Positions 11,001 through 20,559 of a stretch of DNA of 21,131 nt are shown here, one piece after another (position 1 is the stretch's first letter; each line of letters starts with the position of its first letter). Source of the DNA: Psilocybe azurescens (Eukaryota; Basidiomycota; Agaricomycetes; Agaricales; Agrocybaceae); the NCBI GenBank assembly GCA_023853785.1, contig JAJIRX010000113.1, positions 1 through 21,131 of the forward strand, read 5' to 3'. The notes below the pieces were generated by a model, which was given only the letters and a program-made list of their open reading frames with translations, had not been told where the DNA came from and made no database searches. Both the position numbers and the translations under genes were made by a program.

Positions 11001-11408
11001 ATACGCGTCGTCGCTGGCCAGTCTGGCACAAGTAAGCCGTACATTGTATTCCAGGAACGTGGTGTGTCAGCCTGCCAGGTGGTGTTCTTCATCTCTCACG
11101 AAAATAAAGATCACATCATTACGCTAGAGCACCTCGTCTCTGCTACAGGAAGGGTGGACATTGCGCTTAATGGGCATCTCCTTGAATGTGCCAGTGGCAC
11201 ATGGGGTCAGTCCGAAATTTTTAAAAATGAAGATATTCTGCTTCCATCAGCATATCTGAATATTGAAAAACCAAATCATCTTGAAATCGTGTTGACAGCC
11301 ATGACAGATTGCGAGGGTGTTTACTGGTTGTCGGATGTCGTTTTGTCTGTTCGGGTGGCTCATGGTACAATTACAGCAAGCACGCTCTTGTCCCCTTCTA
11401 GTTTCTAA
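8029..11408 (+). CDS. Copy C: full-length uncharacterised membrane/coiled-coil/beta-domain protein, frame interrupted
   Basis: The ATG at 8029 gives MSGVSSTIVGGIQDISALLP, matching copy B. The protein follows B through the conserved GTEQCEEHVGSAL motif, about five membrane segments, NPSWDDSEWG, LTAVDLAYVRQEQ, the charged helical region, and a C-terminal beta-rich domain (HIITLEHL, GRVDIALNGHLL, EDILLPSAYL, GVYWLSDVVLSV). Alternating strands with an NG turn and a final YWLSD strand suggest a beta-sandwich, perhaps ligand-binding; this is inference. The frame changes three times: GGG at 8481-8483, TTTTAAA at 9384-9390 and TTTT at 10130-10133. Each is repaired by one base in a run, and similarity to B continues across it. 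It is the only copy showing all regions, about 1,120 residues. No function can be assigned. Confidence 0.75.
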
Positions 11409-11826
11409 CATTTTTATTGATCTGTGTGTACATAATCTGCCTCGCCCAAATCCACAACTAATATTCGACCTATTCAGTCTATTTTATACTTTTACATTAT
11501 TCCGATTTAAGCGAATCCCATGGTCCTGAAAAGGTCGTCCATGCGTGGTGCATTGGGTTGGATTATTCATATCTTTGTGAGGAGAGGGTTACCTTATGCG
11601 ATGTCACACCAATGGATAACATCGGCATACTCGAGTATTTAGTGGAAAACCCATCTTCTCAACATGATCTGTTAGATAGTAAGTTATCGAAGTGAATTCT
11701 AGTGAGAATATTGACAGCACCTGTATGGCAGATTACTCATTCAGAGCCCAGCCTCTCGACATAAGTTTTGGCAACGTAGGCAAAGAGTTGAAATCTTGGT
11801 AGGAGAATTGCAGTCCACCGATCCGT
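11409..11826. other. Convergent intergenic region between copy C and NLR1
   Basis: AT-rich 3' flanks of two convergent genes. Neither strand shows a supported gene. Open stretches on the minus strand here are not continuous in frame with the NLR1 terminal exon, which stops at 11827. Confidence 0.5.
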
Positions 11827-14800
11827 TTAAAACCTCGATCTGGAGCTTGGTCTTGCAGAAAAACACTCTTTTGCAATCTTTTCTCCAATTGAGGCGTCGG
11901 GTGACGCCTCTGGTAAGACAAGTACCAACAAGTAGGGTATCTCGTCTGTCTTAATATATGGAAGATATCCATTTTTGCCACTGATCAGTAACAGCATAAT
12001 GAATTGATGATTTAGGACAGTTAAAATTTTGATATCACTAACCCTTGACCTTCTCCTTCCAGATTCCAGCCTTGCATCAACCAATTCGCAACGATCGCGT
12101 ACCGTTTATCGTCTGGTCCGGCCATCCCATGAGGGGTGAAAAATGAGTCCCGAATTGTTTCAAGTGTTTGTCCAGTTAGAATTCCATATATCAACTGACT
12201 TGCGCGTTTCGATTTATGATAAAAATCGAGTGAGTAACGTTCGTCGCAATGCCGCTCGGTTGGAATGACGGGATAAAATTTTGTTTGGAATAACCTGAGG
12301 TAAGCAACATTATATCTGGTAGGTTTTCGCGAATATTTTGTGGACATTTTAACCAATACGTCCTGATGTATCCAATAAAGAATCTGAAAGAGGACGATGT
12401 AACTGGGTCAAATTGAGGCGTCTGTGTAAAAGAAAGCTTCAGACCATCAACGAGCAAGAAAGAAAAAGATATGCGAATAGCAACTAACCTTGGGCACGCA
12501 TAATAATAGCGCAACAAAGTTGAGGAAGGGCGCTATCTGAAACCACCAAATCTTTGGCTCGTCGGTACAGTCTAGCAGACATGTCGTTAAGTCTACACTT
12601 TGGAGGCAACTGATAAAATTTTCATCTGAGAAAAGGGTGCCGTCGGGATACGATAATTCACAATGCGTCGATATTCGTTCAAAAATGTCGGAAATATAAT
12701 TTCGACGTCGATAGGCTTCAAACCGGAAGTTAATCTTGATAGCTGCTTTCTTCCGAACTTCGCTCACCTTCAATAAGTCTTCCGCCTTTAATGATGGATG
12801 AAGTAAGCGCATCGTGATCATTTCCATGTTTTCCGTAATAGTTGATCCAGAGGCCTGCCAGTTTAGCGTGTGTACGGGAAGGGTCACAATAGAAAATTTC
12901 CAGATTATGCTGCTGGAGTCGATGAAAATTGTTCAGCATATCAGGAAAGGATGTATGAAAGAACCCGAGGGACCTCAATTCAGCGGAAGTCTCGAGAGTT
13001 ACTTGACGGGGGTCTGGTACATTGATGACGGACATTAGAGGTACAAGCAAAATTGCACTGTGCCCGGGCGTGAAGCCAAACAGTTTATCGCATAAGCTCA
13101 TCGACTTGATTTTCTCCCGACCAAAGATAAGCCAACTCATAATTGCTTGAACGTCCTCGGTAGCATGTACAGGGACCTGCTTTAGGATATTTGCATACAC
13201 CGTTTCCAAAGAGTCAATTGGACCGCCACCTACGTCCAAGGACCTAAGGATTTGTTGTAGCCGTTTGTCTGGTTGGCCAAATGAATCGTCGATGAACTTC
13301 ACCACAGTATATGCCCAGCTAAAAAGTCCGGCTTTCCGGATAAGCGTGTCTATGACTGCCGTCGTGGGCCATTCAGAAAGTTGGTTCAGTTCTGGGTGAT
13401 TTTCTTTGATCCTCTTGAACGCGGAGGCATAAAGGCTCTCACATCGTCCGCTTCGGAGGCGTCAGATAGCGCCAAAGTTTCCGATGAAGTGAATGCACGC
13501 CTAATTGTATATGCATCGCGACTCGAAATAAAAACTCGTAGAGGAAAAGGGTGGTTCGCGACCAAATCTTTGAGAATCGGAAGGATTTCTTGCTGAGATT
13601 GGTCGTCACACTCATCTATCCCATCGACAAGAACCAGCCAGGGTTGATAGGTGACGGATGGGCTTGCATTGGCAGAAAGTTCGCGCAGAGGAGCGACCAC
13701 CAACTTTTCCATCTGTTTGGATAAAGCGGAATCAAGTAGAGTTGGATCGCATTGCAAAGCAGAAATGACGCGTTCGAACAGGCCTGGAATGGCGATGCAT
13801 AACTGGTAAGCAATCGTTGCCACAAACTGTAGAACGGAACCAAATCCAAAGAAGAAAGAAGCGCCCAGCCATCCGTCTTTGTGCACAATATCTGCAACAG
13901 TCTGTGCGATAGTGGTTTTCCCACAACCAGCCGGACCGGACATCCACAACATTCTATGAGTATTGTCGGAGTCGTTGAACCAGTTCAAAATTTTCTGGAT
14001 GACCCTGTCGCGCGTTCCCTCAGTGCACTTTCCCACATTCGTACGAGCCGAGGAATTATAGCAAGCGTCAAGCGCGCTCCTACCCTCTCAACTTATCGAT
14101 CACTGTAAACATAAATTCAGGGCATACACGCAAAGAAAGTTTAATATGTACTTTGGTCTTTTCTAATCATAGCATTTCTAGCTGCAACCTACAAATGTGT
14201 TCAGGATTGGAATTAGTACCCTATCTGGGATGCCAGTTAAACGCGATACATACTAAATCTATGGATTTCACCATCTCTGAAAGTTTTACATTAACCTGAA
14301 GTTGTGTATGTATCTAACCGAGGTCGGTTAACATGTTGTCAAGACTTAACCAGGATTTAGAGCGTCTCTACGTACCACGAAACGTTCGGATGCATTTTTC
14401 ATTTGATTTCGATACTCGTCGATTTCTTTCGTGTGCGATGAATTCAAAATTTTACTCCAAAAGGTACGCTGTGAATTTTGTCGTTCGGCAAAATTAAAAG
14501 CATTTTGCAAGATTCTAGAAGGTGGACTGAGTAATTACGCCCAACAGCGGGCAATGGACTTCTACCTAATAAGCTCCGTCAGGCTTTCTTCCACTTCGGG
14601 TGACATCGTTGGCTGTGAAGTGTTGGCAGCCCAGTTGGAAAGTAATGTTATAACGCCTGTAGCATCCTGAACCAAATCGATGAGGGCGGGATTGTCCATG
14701 GAGGACTAAATCGTGTCAGATCAGAATGTGGGCCATCAGTAGAAACCGGTGCTTGATAAGCTCACCTTGACTGTTTCAACGATTTGAATCAAAGTACCAG

Positions 14801-14903
14801 CTGCAACTTTAAGGTAAGGAAGTGGGGTGAACTGGGTAGCAGAAGCGAGCTGGGCGATATCAAGGGCAGTTGTTATGATGTCTTGGTCGGCGTACTTCGA
14901 CAT
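11827..14903 (-). CDS. NLR1: NACHT-domain NOD-like receptor with unassigned C-terminal region
   Basis: I propose seven exons: 14766-14903, 14566-14705, 14376-14514, 14254-14295, 12489-14102, 12043-12383 and 11827-11980. The N-terminus (MSKYADQDIITTALDIAQLA) forms a helical domain common in basidiomycete NLRs. The NACHT ATPase follows, with Walker A GPAGCGKTT and Walker B LVLVDGIDEC, then a winged-helix-like region (VQAIMSWLIFG). NACHT proteins are nucleotide-switched sensors in fungal non-self recognition or cell-death signalling. The last roughly 300 residues (YISDIFERI, EPKIWWFQIAPFL, YLPYIKTDEIPYLLVLVLPE) match no WD40, ankyrin or TPR repeats I can see and are unassigned. Frame changes occur at runs 14083-14085, 13431-13433 and 12829-12832. 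The junction into exon 5 is one base out of phase. A separate gene starting at 12887 is a less likely alternative for the C-terminal part. Confidence 0.7.
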
Positions 14904-15555
14904 CTTGTGCCAATACAGAACAGGAGTAGTATATGGAAAATTGACCTCTTCTGATCAAGCGGTTCAAAATGCAGAAGAGTCTTCTGCGATCCATCATTGC
15001 AGGCAAAGAAATGCGTGGGAGTTCACATCGACGTATGTAATGTTGCATATTTATGGGTGCTTCTGCCAGATGCAATGAATAGAGCGCTGGCAGTGGGCTA
15101 CAGAGGATTGTTCAACAGGGTTCAGTACTGTATGCGGGAAAGCGTTATACTCAAGAGTTCACCGTGAACAACAGAATCGCACTGACAAGTACTGTAACCT
15201 ATATCAATCATGGTCATTTGTCAATCCTTTGGTGATTCCTTTCCTGCGATAAAATCGCAATGGAGAATGTCCAGACACAGTGCATGAAATTGCAATGAAC
15301 GTATGCGTTTTACACAGAGATTTTATGATAGAGTCGGATATCAGGTCTGTGCATATGTCACGGCGATAGTTTTAAAGCGGTTTCCGACAAAGTTGTGGGA
15401 CAAGTTCAAGACGAAGATTTATTTCGAATATGTATATACATAGTTATTAAATTTACGTAACATAATATTTTCAGTTTTGCAGTAAATATGTAGTTGGACC
15501 CAGCGGGTGGCAGTTGTCCGTCAGGGATTGTTGAAGTTGTGTTGAAGTCTCAGAG
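14904..15555. other. Spacer between NLR1 and NLR2
   Basis: Contains the NLR1 promoter region and the 3' flank of NLR2. A possible out-of-frame continuation of NLR2 (SWKSFLHQKGEINSE...) reaches about 15471, but it has no counterpart in NLR1. Otherwise no gene or RNA is recognised. Confidence 0.4.
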
Positions 15556-17686
15556 TTAATCTCGCCTTTCTGATGTAGGAAGCTCTTCCAACTTGGAGCG
15601 GGTAACAACCGCATTGCAGTGAAAATTTTCCACTCGATAACGTTGGAGTCGAAGTCGATCTTGCAAAAAGTTGGGGAAGGACGCATGCAAGATTTGGAGA
15701 GATTTCGTTTCCAGGATATTATGCCCAGAACTTGGCACACGGATAACTGACGCAAGATGTGAAAGCAAGATCGTGCTATACTGGGCGTCGAATCCAAACT
15801 GACTGTCACATAGGGTTTTCGATTTTGGTTTCTCTTCGCCGAAAATCATCCAATTAAGTATTGCTTGAATGTCTTCTGAGAAACGGACAGGAATTTGCAG
15901 GAGGATTCTCGCGTATACTTGATCCAACATTTCGAATGAAAAGTCGTCCTTGCTAAGGATGTCCCATAATCTTTCAACGGGATGACTGTGCGGATCTTCT
16001 ATGTAGTTCATTGCAGCATCTGCATAGATGAAAAGCCCCGCCGATTCCCGGACAAGTGTGTCCACGGCGTCCTGCGTAGGCCAGTTGTTCAAGTCTTCTG
16101 GAATAGGCCCGTCGGTGAGACATAGAGCCCAGCCCGCATGTTGATCTTTTATTCTCCTGAATCTGAATTCGAACACAGTTCTAATGTCCTTTTCGACATC
16201 GAAAGCATCAAGAAGTGACATCATCTGTGGTTCCAAATTGGCGAACAGAGGGGTGAACTTGAGGGTGGCGTTTATCACACGGTCATCTCGACTGCAAAAG
16301 AGAAATCGCAAAGGAAAAGGAATATGGTTTAGTACTTCGATGAGAAGTCGTATAATCTCTTCTTGGGATTCGTAATCTTCGCATTCATCTATCCCATCTA
16401 TAATAAGAAGCCACGGATTTCCAATTAGGGAGAGTCCCCTCTATCTAGGTAGAGTTTTTGTAGGGGTTCGACGACCAATTGTTTAATCTGCCCAAAAGGT
16501 GAGTGGAGATCATTCCGACATCGTGTTGCAAGGTAGAGGCGACGCATTCGAAAAATCCAGGAATGGCTATACATAACTGGTAGGCAATTGTCACCACAAA
16601 CTGATCCTTGGTCGTTGGCCGGTTTGGAGCAGAGCCAGACCAAAAGAAGGAAGCCGCAAGACGTCCTTGTTCAGCCAAAATATCGGCGATCGTCTGTGCG
16701 ATGGTCGTTTTGCCAAAACCCGCAGGACTGTGCATCCATAGCATTCTGCGAGGATTTTCGAGGTCATTGAGCCAAGTTAGGATCTCCTGGATGATCATGT
16801 CTTGCGTTTTCTAGAAACATTTGGCAATGCCATACCGCGCTAAGGAATCGTGGCTTGCACCCAGCGCGCTTCTTTTTCTCAATCCGTCAAGAACTTGAGC
16901 TAGGGGTTAGTTCGTGTAGCAAATGAAGAAGTTCAACGAAACCTTCATCCCTTCCTCCACTGTTGCTTTGAATTATGATATTGGAGATCTTGGAAAATTC
17001 ATTAAGTCACGTTCAAATCAAGGGCAAGGATGAAGCTAGGGCATACTTGATCAGTGATGTTTTCCAGGTTATCCAGACGTGTGTTTATAGAGTGGTTAAC
17101 TTGCATATGGGATAATAACTGGGTACAGTCCGCGATTAGTCGCCAGCTTGGATACAAGCTGTATATTCTAGCGCACCATAAATTTCTCTTTCGCATGATG
17201 CAGTCTAATTCGGCTCTCTTCAATTTTTTGCGTTTGTCTCGGGTGCAAAACAAAACTCAGGAGCCGGTGACGAGATAGTTGTTTCTTGATAGACTCGAGT
17301 GTATTTTCCAAAATTCTAGAATAGAAACGTCGGAATTTTAATATCGAGAAGGATAAATGAGTTACGATAAGAGTTCCTTGACGCCCTCGTCAAGTTCTGG
17401 TGCAATATTTGGCTTCGACGTCTTGGTGGCCCATGTAGTAAGTAGGAATATAACACTTGAAGCTTCCTGTACTAAGGCATTGACGGCATGATTATCTTTT
17501 TCGACGCCTATGGCCCACGTGAGAACACAGACCAATCGTGAGTTGAAGATTCTCTTACCTGAATTGCTTCAGCGATCTGAGACAGATCCTTGATGGCTGT
17601 TGAGAGATAACGAAGATGGGGGTTTGGGAAACGAGCGTAGTAATGTCCTGATCGATAGGCAAGTCTCCGTGAATGAGACTTGTCAT
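15556..17686 (-). pseudogene. NLR2: decayed or truncated NACHT-domain receptor, tandem paralogue of NLR1
   Basis: Exons are inferred by comparison with NLR1: 17559-17686, 17366-17507, 17177-17315, 17047-17099 and 15556-16893. Intron positions match NLR1, and lengths are similar (51, 50, 77 and 153 nt against 60, 51, 80 and 151). The NACHT domain has Walker A SPAGFGKTT, where the usual first Gly is Ser, and Walker B LLIIDGIDECED. A winged-helix-like part follows (IQAILNWMIFGEEK). The frame is broken at runs 17629-17631, 17497-17501, 16494-16497 and 16428-16430. A TAG stop lies at 16812-16814 just before the NACHT domain, where NLR1 has KCTEGTRD. That stop is not explained by one homopolymer change. 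The gene ends LEELPTSERRD and lacks the C-terminal region of NLR1. It is probably a pseudogene. Confidence 0.7.
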
Positions 17687-18090
17687 CTTATGCTGATAGA
17701 ATGACGAGACCGGTTGTAATTCAGGAGCTCGTGACACCAACTCAGGCCTTAGGTTGCGCGATCGTCCAGGGAATTGAGATCATGACCTTCGTGGGAGTTC
17801 AAGTCAGATACGAAATACGGCGTGAACGTGAACAAACACACTATTTTTAGTTCCCATGGTATGTAGGTATCGAGAGTTTAAACAACTTCAAGCATTGCGA
17901 TCAAATTGTGGCGTTCAATTTACCAAGGAAAACATCAACTTTCTCCTATGGGTTGGCAGATTGAAGGTTTCAATGCGTTCGAGATATTGTGGGGGTAATC
18001 TTCCGACGAGCCAAAGTTAAAGATATATTTATACATACAAACGACATCCATATAGTGATACACATACAAGAACTCCTGAAGTATAGTGCC
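17687..18090. other. Spacer between NLR2 and RTF2
   Basis: About 400 bp of upstream sequence for NLR2 and 3' flank of RTF2. I see no gene, RNA or repeat in it. Confidence 0.5.
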
Positions 18091-19208
18091 CTACGCATAC
18101 TGTCAAAAATGGAAGATCAGTAAAATGGAACAACGTTGATTGCAAGAAACATACCCTCGTAAATGTTCCCATTGTCATAAATGTCTCCTTCCTCTTCGAA
18201 CCATCACCGTACAAACTTTTCACAGCGGCACTCATATTCGCCTTCCTCTTCGCCTCCTCCTTCGCTAATTCATTCACTACCGCACGACTTGCACCCGCGA
18301 TGGCAGGATTGAGACTTGGTCCCGGCAAAGAAGCAGCCTTCTTCGTCGGAGGCTCACTCTCATCAGGCGACGTGTCGTTCTTTCTCTTCTTCGACTTTTT
18401 CTTGGAAGGCTCAAGTAGTCGCTTTCGCTCCAGAGCAAACCGCAGGGTTAGTTCTTCTTCGGGGATGGATTGAGCTGAATGATGTCGTCGTCAGAATATT
18501 TCTTGGCACATTGGGGGCAAAGGCTCAATGGGAGGTTGTCTTTATCTTCTCCTTCGGCCGGTGGTGAGTCCTTCTCCTTAGGTGAACCAGAGGCCGTGAC
18601 AGTCTTAAGACCCGCTTGAGAGAAAACGCAGCCGCAAGTGGAAATATAGACGAATGGCTGAACCCCGTTCATTTCTTTGAGTGTCAGAGGGCATACAAAT
18701 TGAGGGCGGTCTGATGAATCGACTGAGGGGTCTGTAGATGCGGATGCGGGATTGGGAGCGAGTGTCAGCGTTTTAACGTCCTGTCAACAATTAAGAGCGA
18801 CGTCAGTAATAAATCAAGATAAGAAATGATGGAGGCGTACCTTTAACGACCTAATGTGCCCGCAAATCTTCTCCCCATCTCCATAGGCCATTTTATCCAA
18901 AAGATATTCTATTATGGCATCTTTGTTGTAAAGCTTGCCAAGGGCACAGGATACGGCCGGTTCTTGCAGTTTTCGCTACATGATTAAATGTATGGGTAAT
19001 TGCTTAAAGTCATTGAATATCGGCGATACCTTTGATAAAGCGCAGAATAACCACCTAGCCTTGGTTTGGTTTGCCTTATCGGCTTGTTCAGCCTAGGGAC
19101 GTATTATGAGACTTGTGTACTGAAATATTGGAGGTTATAAATACGAACCTTGGGTTTATTCCTTACCAGGTCTCTCCTGTCTGGAATGCTTCCTCCATCA
19201 TTGCCCAT
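18091..19208 (-). CDS. RTF2: Replication termination factor 2 (Rtf2) family protein
   Basis: Five exons: 19149-19208, 19030-19092, 18841-18975, 18155-18780 and a 9-nt terminal exon 18091-18099. Introns are 56, 54, 60 and 55 nt. The start MGNDGGSIPDRRDLV, then RWLFCALSKRKLQEPAVSC, LGKLYNKDAIIEYLLDK and the cysteine cluster CPLTLKEMNG...CGCVFS...CPQCAKKY are diagnostic of Rtf2, which has two RING-like folds. In fission yeast Rtf2 stabilises paused replication forks at a site-specific barrier and also affects splicing; human RTF2 is a fork and proteasome-shuttle factor. The protein is nuclear. The tail is Lys-rich and ends MTMGTFTRYA, the last two codons and the stop coming from the micro-exon. 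A one-base shift at the CCCC run (minus strand, 18461-18464) breaks the frame: NPSP continues as EEELTLRFALER if one C is added. That gives 298 codons including the stop. Confidence 0.9.
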
Positions 19209-19472
19209 GGTGCAGCAGAAGGAAAGGACTGTGAATAAGATGAGTTGATGGTGGTGGTCAGTGACCAAGTCAAGACGGAGTCAATTTGAGCAGCAATTGA
19301 CGGATATGTACATAGCATGGATAAGCCCCACAATTCAAACTCCGAACGAAGTTATGCTCGAAAATGCCTCGGCGCAGCTCCACAACGAGCATTCATAGCA
19401 GTTTCAGCGCCCTAAATCTGGTTTGCCAAGTTTCCCATGTTTTATTGAGCGTTTACGCACTGCCGCAGCGCA
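19209..19472. promoter_or_regulatory. Divergent RTF2-MED21 promoter region
   Basis: The start codons of RTF2 (minus) and MED21 (plus) are 264 bp apart and point away from each other, so both must be driven from this interval. No TATA box or factor site stands out with confidence. Confidence 0.6.
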
Positions 19473-20170
19473 ATGCTGCAGGAATTATCGCATATGGACA
19501 GGATAACCCAGCTACAAGATGAGATACAACAGGTCAGTGGGAGAGGACCTTAATGAAGTTATTGAAGCTAATTGAATGTCCTTTCGATGTAGCTTCTCAT
19601 GATTATGTCGAATACAATTGCCTACCTCACTTCGCGGTCCAATTTTGTCCAAGTTAGTCCGGAGGTGCCCATAACAAAGCAAAGAAACCCGGAAAAATTT
19701 GATCCTCCTGATGTATTTGAAGGTACGCGTTCAACACCATTCAGTACGCGCTTAGAAGTCGCTTATTTCTCGATGAAGCGAACCAAAAGGAACTGGTTAC
19801 AGACCTAATAGTCAAGGCGAAACAAATCGAATATCTCATCAATTCGCTGCCTGAACCTGAACCAGAGGAAGAGCAGGCGCGTTCCTGACGTATATTGGCA
19901 ACTCAGCTCTATCTACTGACCTGATACCTTAACATTAGGCCCAACGATTGCAAATTTTGGAAGATGAAATGACACAAGCTAACGCAGAATACATACGCGC
20001 CGTTAACCGTGCCAGTAAGGACTTCCATTTCGGCAACTCGCAGTACATCACTAATTCTTGTCGACCCCGCAGAGGATCTTCATGCTCAAATATCGGATGT
20101 TCTTCGCATGATGCTTGAAGAAACTGATACCCTTTCCACAGAGGATGCCTCCAAACCTGCCATTATCTAG
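19473..20170 (+). CDS. MED21: Mediator complex subunit 21
   Basis: Five exons: 19473-19532, 19593-19722, 19779-19876, 19939-20014 and 20073-20170. Phases are consistent, giving 153 residues, close to the usual length. The N-terminus MDRITQLQDEIQQ matches the Med21/Srb7 signature (human MADRLTQLQD). It is followed by helices (ANQKELVTDLIVKAKQIEYL, then INSLPEPEPEEEQ) and a C-terminal coiled coil (QRLQILEDEMTQAN, KDLHAQISDVLRMML). Med21 is a small essential middle-module subunit of Mediator. It pairs with Med7 and joins transcription activators to RNA polymerase II in the nucleus. I chose the start at 19473 (MLQELSHMDRITQ), though the inner ATG at 19494 is possible. Intron 3 (19877-19938) begins GC rather than GT. 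This is the one multi-exon gene here needing no frame repair. Confidence 0.9.
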
Positions 20171-20559
20171 GATTCCATTCCATTTCTTCGAACATTATGG
20201 TCTTCTACATGTTATCAAATTTTTATTTTGTTGTTTGGGATGGCCTTCAAGTTCGATATAACGGCCAACATCTGATATGAGAACTCACGAAAGCACACTC
20301 AGTGCGCGTGATGAATGAATTTATTACAGGTTACATTACAGACAAAACAAACAGATTGTGTACAAAACATTACGACAGCATTGGAAGTTGGAACCAACAA
20401 GGCAAGCGAAGACAGTATATGCGTGCTATAGAAACTGTACAAGAAATTGTGATATGCTAAATTGTGGATGATTAATCATGTTACAGGATGTGAAAGGTTA
20501 CAATCTTTCTATATCGTCTTATTGAGGGAGGAACGGGAGGAACGGGAGGATTTCTAGGT
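20171..20559. other. Convergent 3' region between MED21 and UBR1
   Basis: Holds the 3' flanks of both genes. It contains a 9-bp tandem repeat at 20526-20550. No further gene is seen. The uninterrupted frame of the UBR1 last exon would continue to 20481, but I take that as a frameshift artefact. Confidence 0.5.
20526..20550. repeat. 9-bp tandem repeat GGGAGGAAC, about 2.8 copies
   Basis: Units start at 20526, 20535 and 20544 and are identical, the last one partial. In the unrepaired UBR1 frame they encode a proline-rich PPVPPVPP tail; with the expected stop restored they lie in the 3' UTR. Confidence 0.7.

Noticed and set aside
11733..11981. Minus-strand open frame overlapping the end of NLR1
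   Set aside because: Out of phase with the well-supported terminal exon that joins through the 11981-12042 intron.
12191..12517. Minus-strand open frame reading through the intron at 12384-12488
   Set aside because: The spliced frame (ILYWIHQDVLVKM onward) is continuous with the next exon; the read-through frame is intronic plus shadow.
14431..15078. Plus-strand open frames opposite the NLR1 N-terminus
   Set aside because: They are antisense shadows of spliced minus-strand exons that match NLR2.
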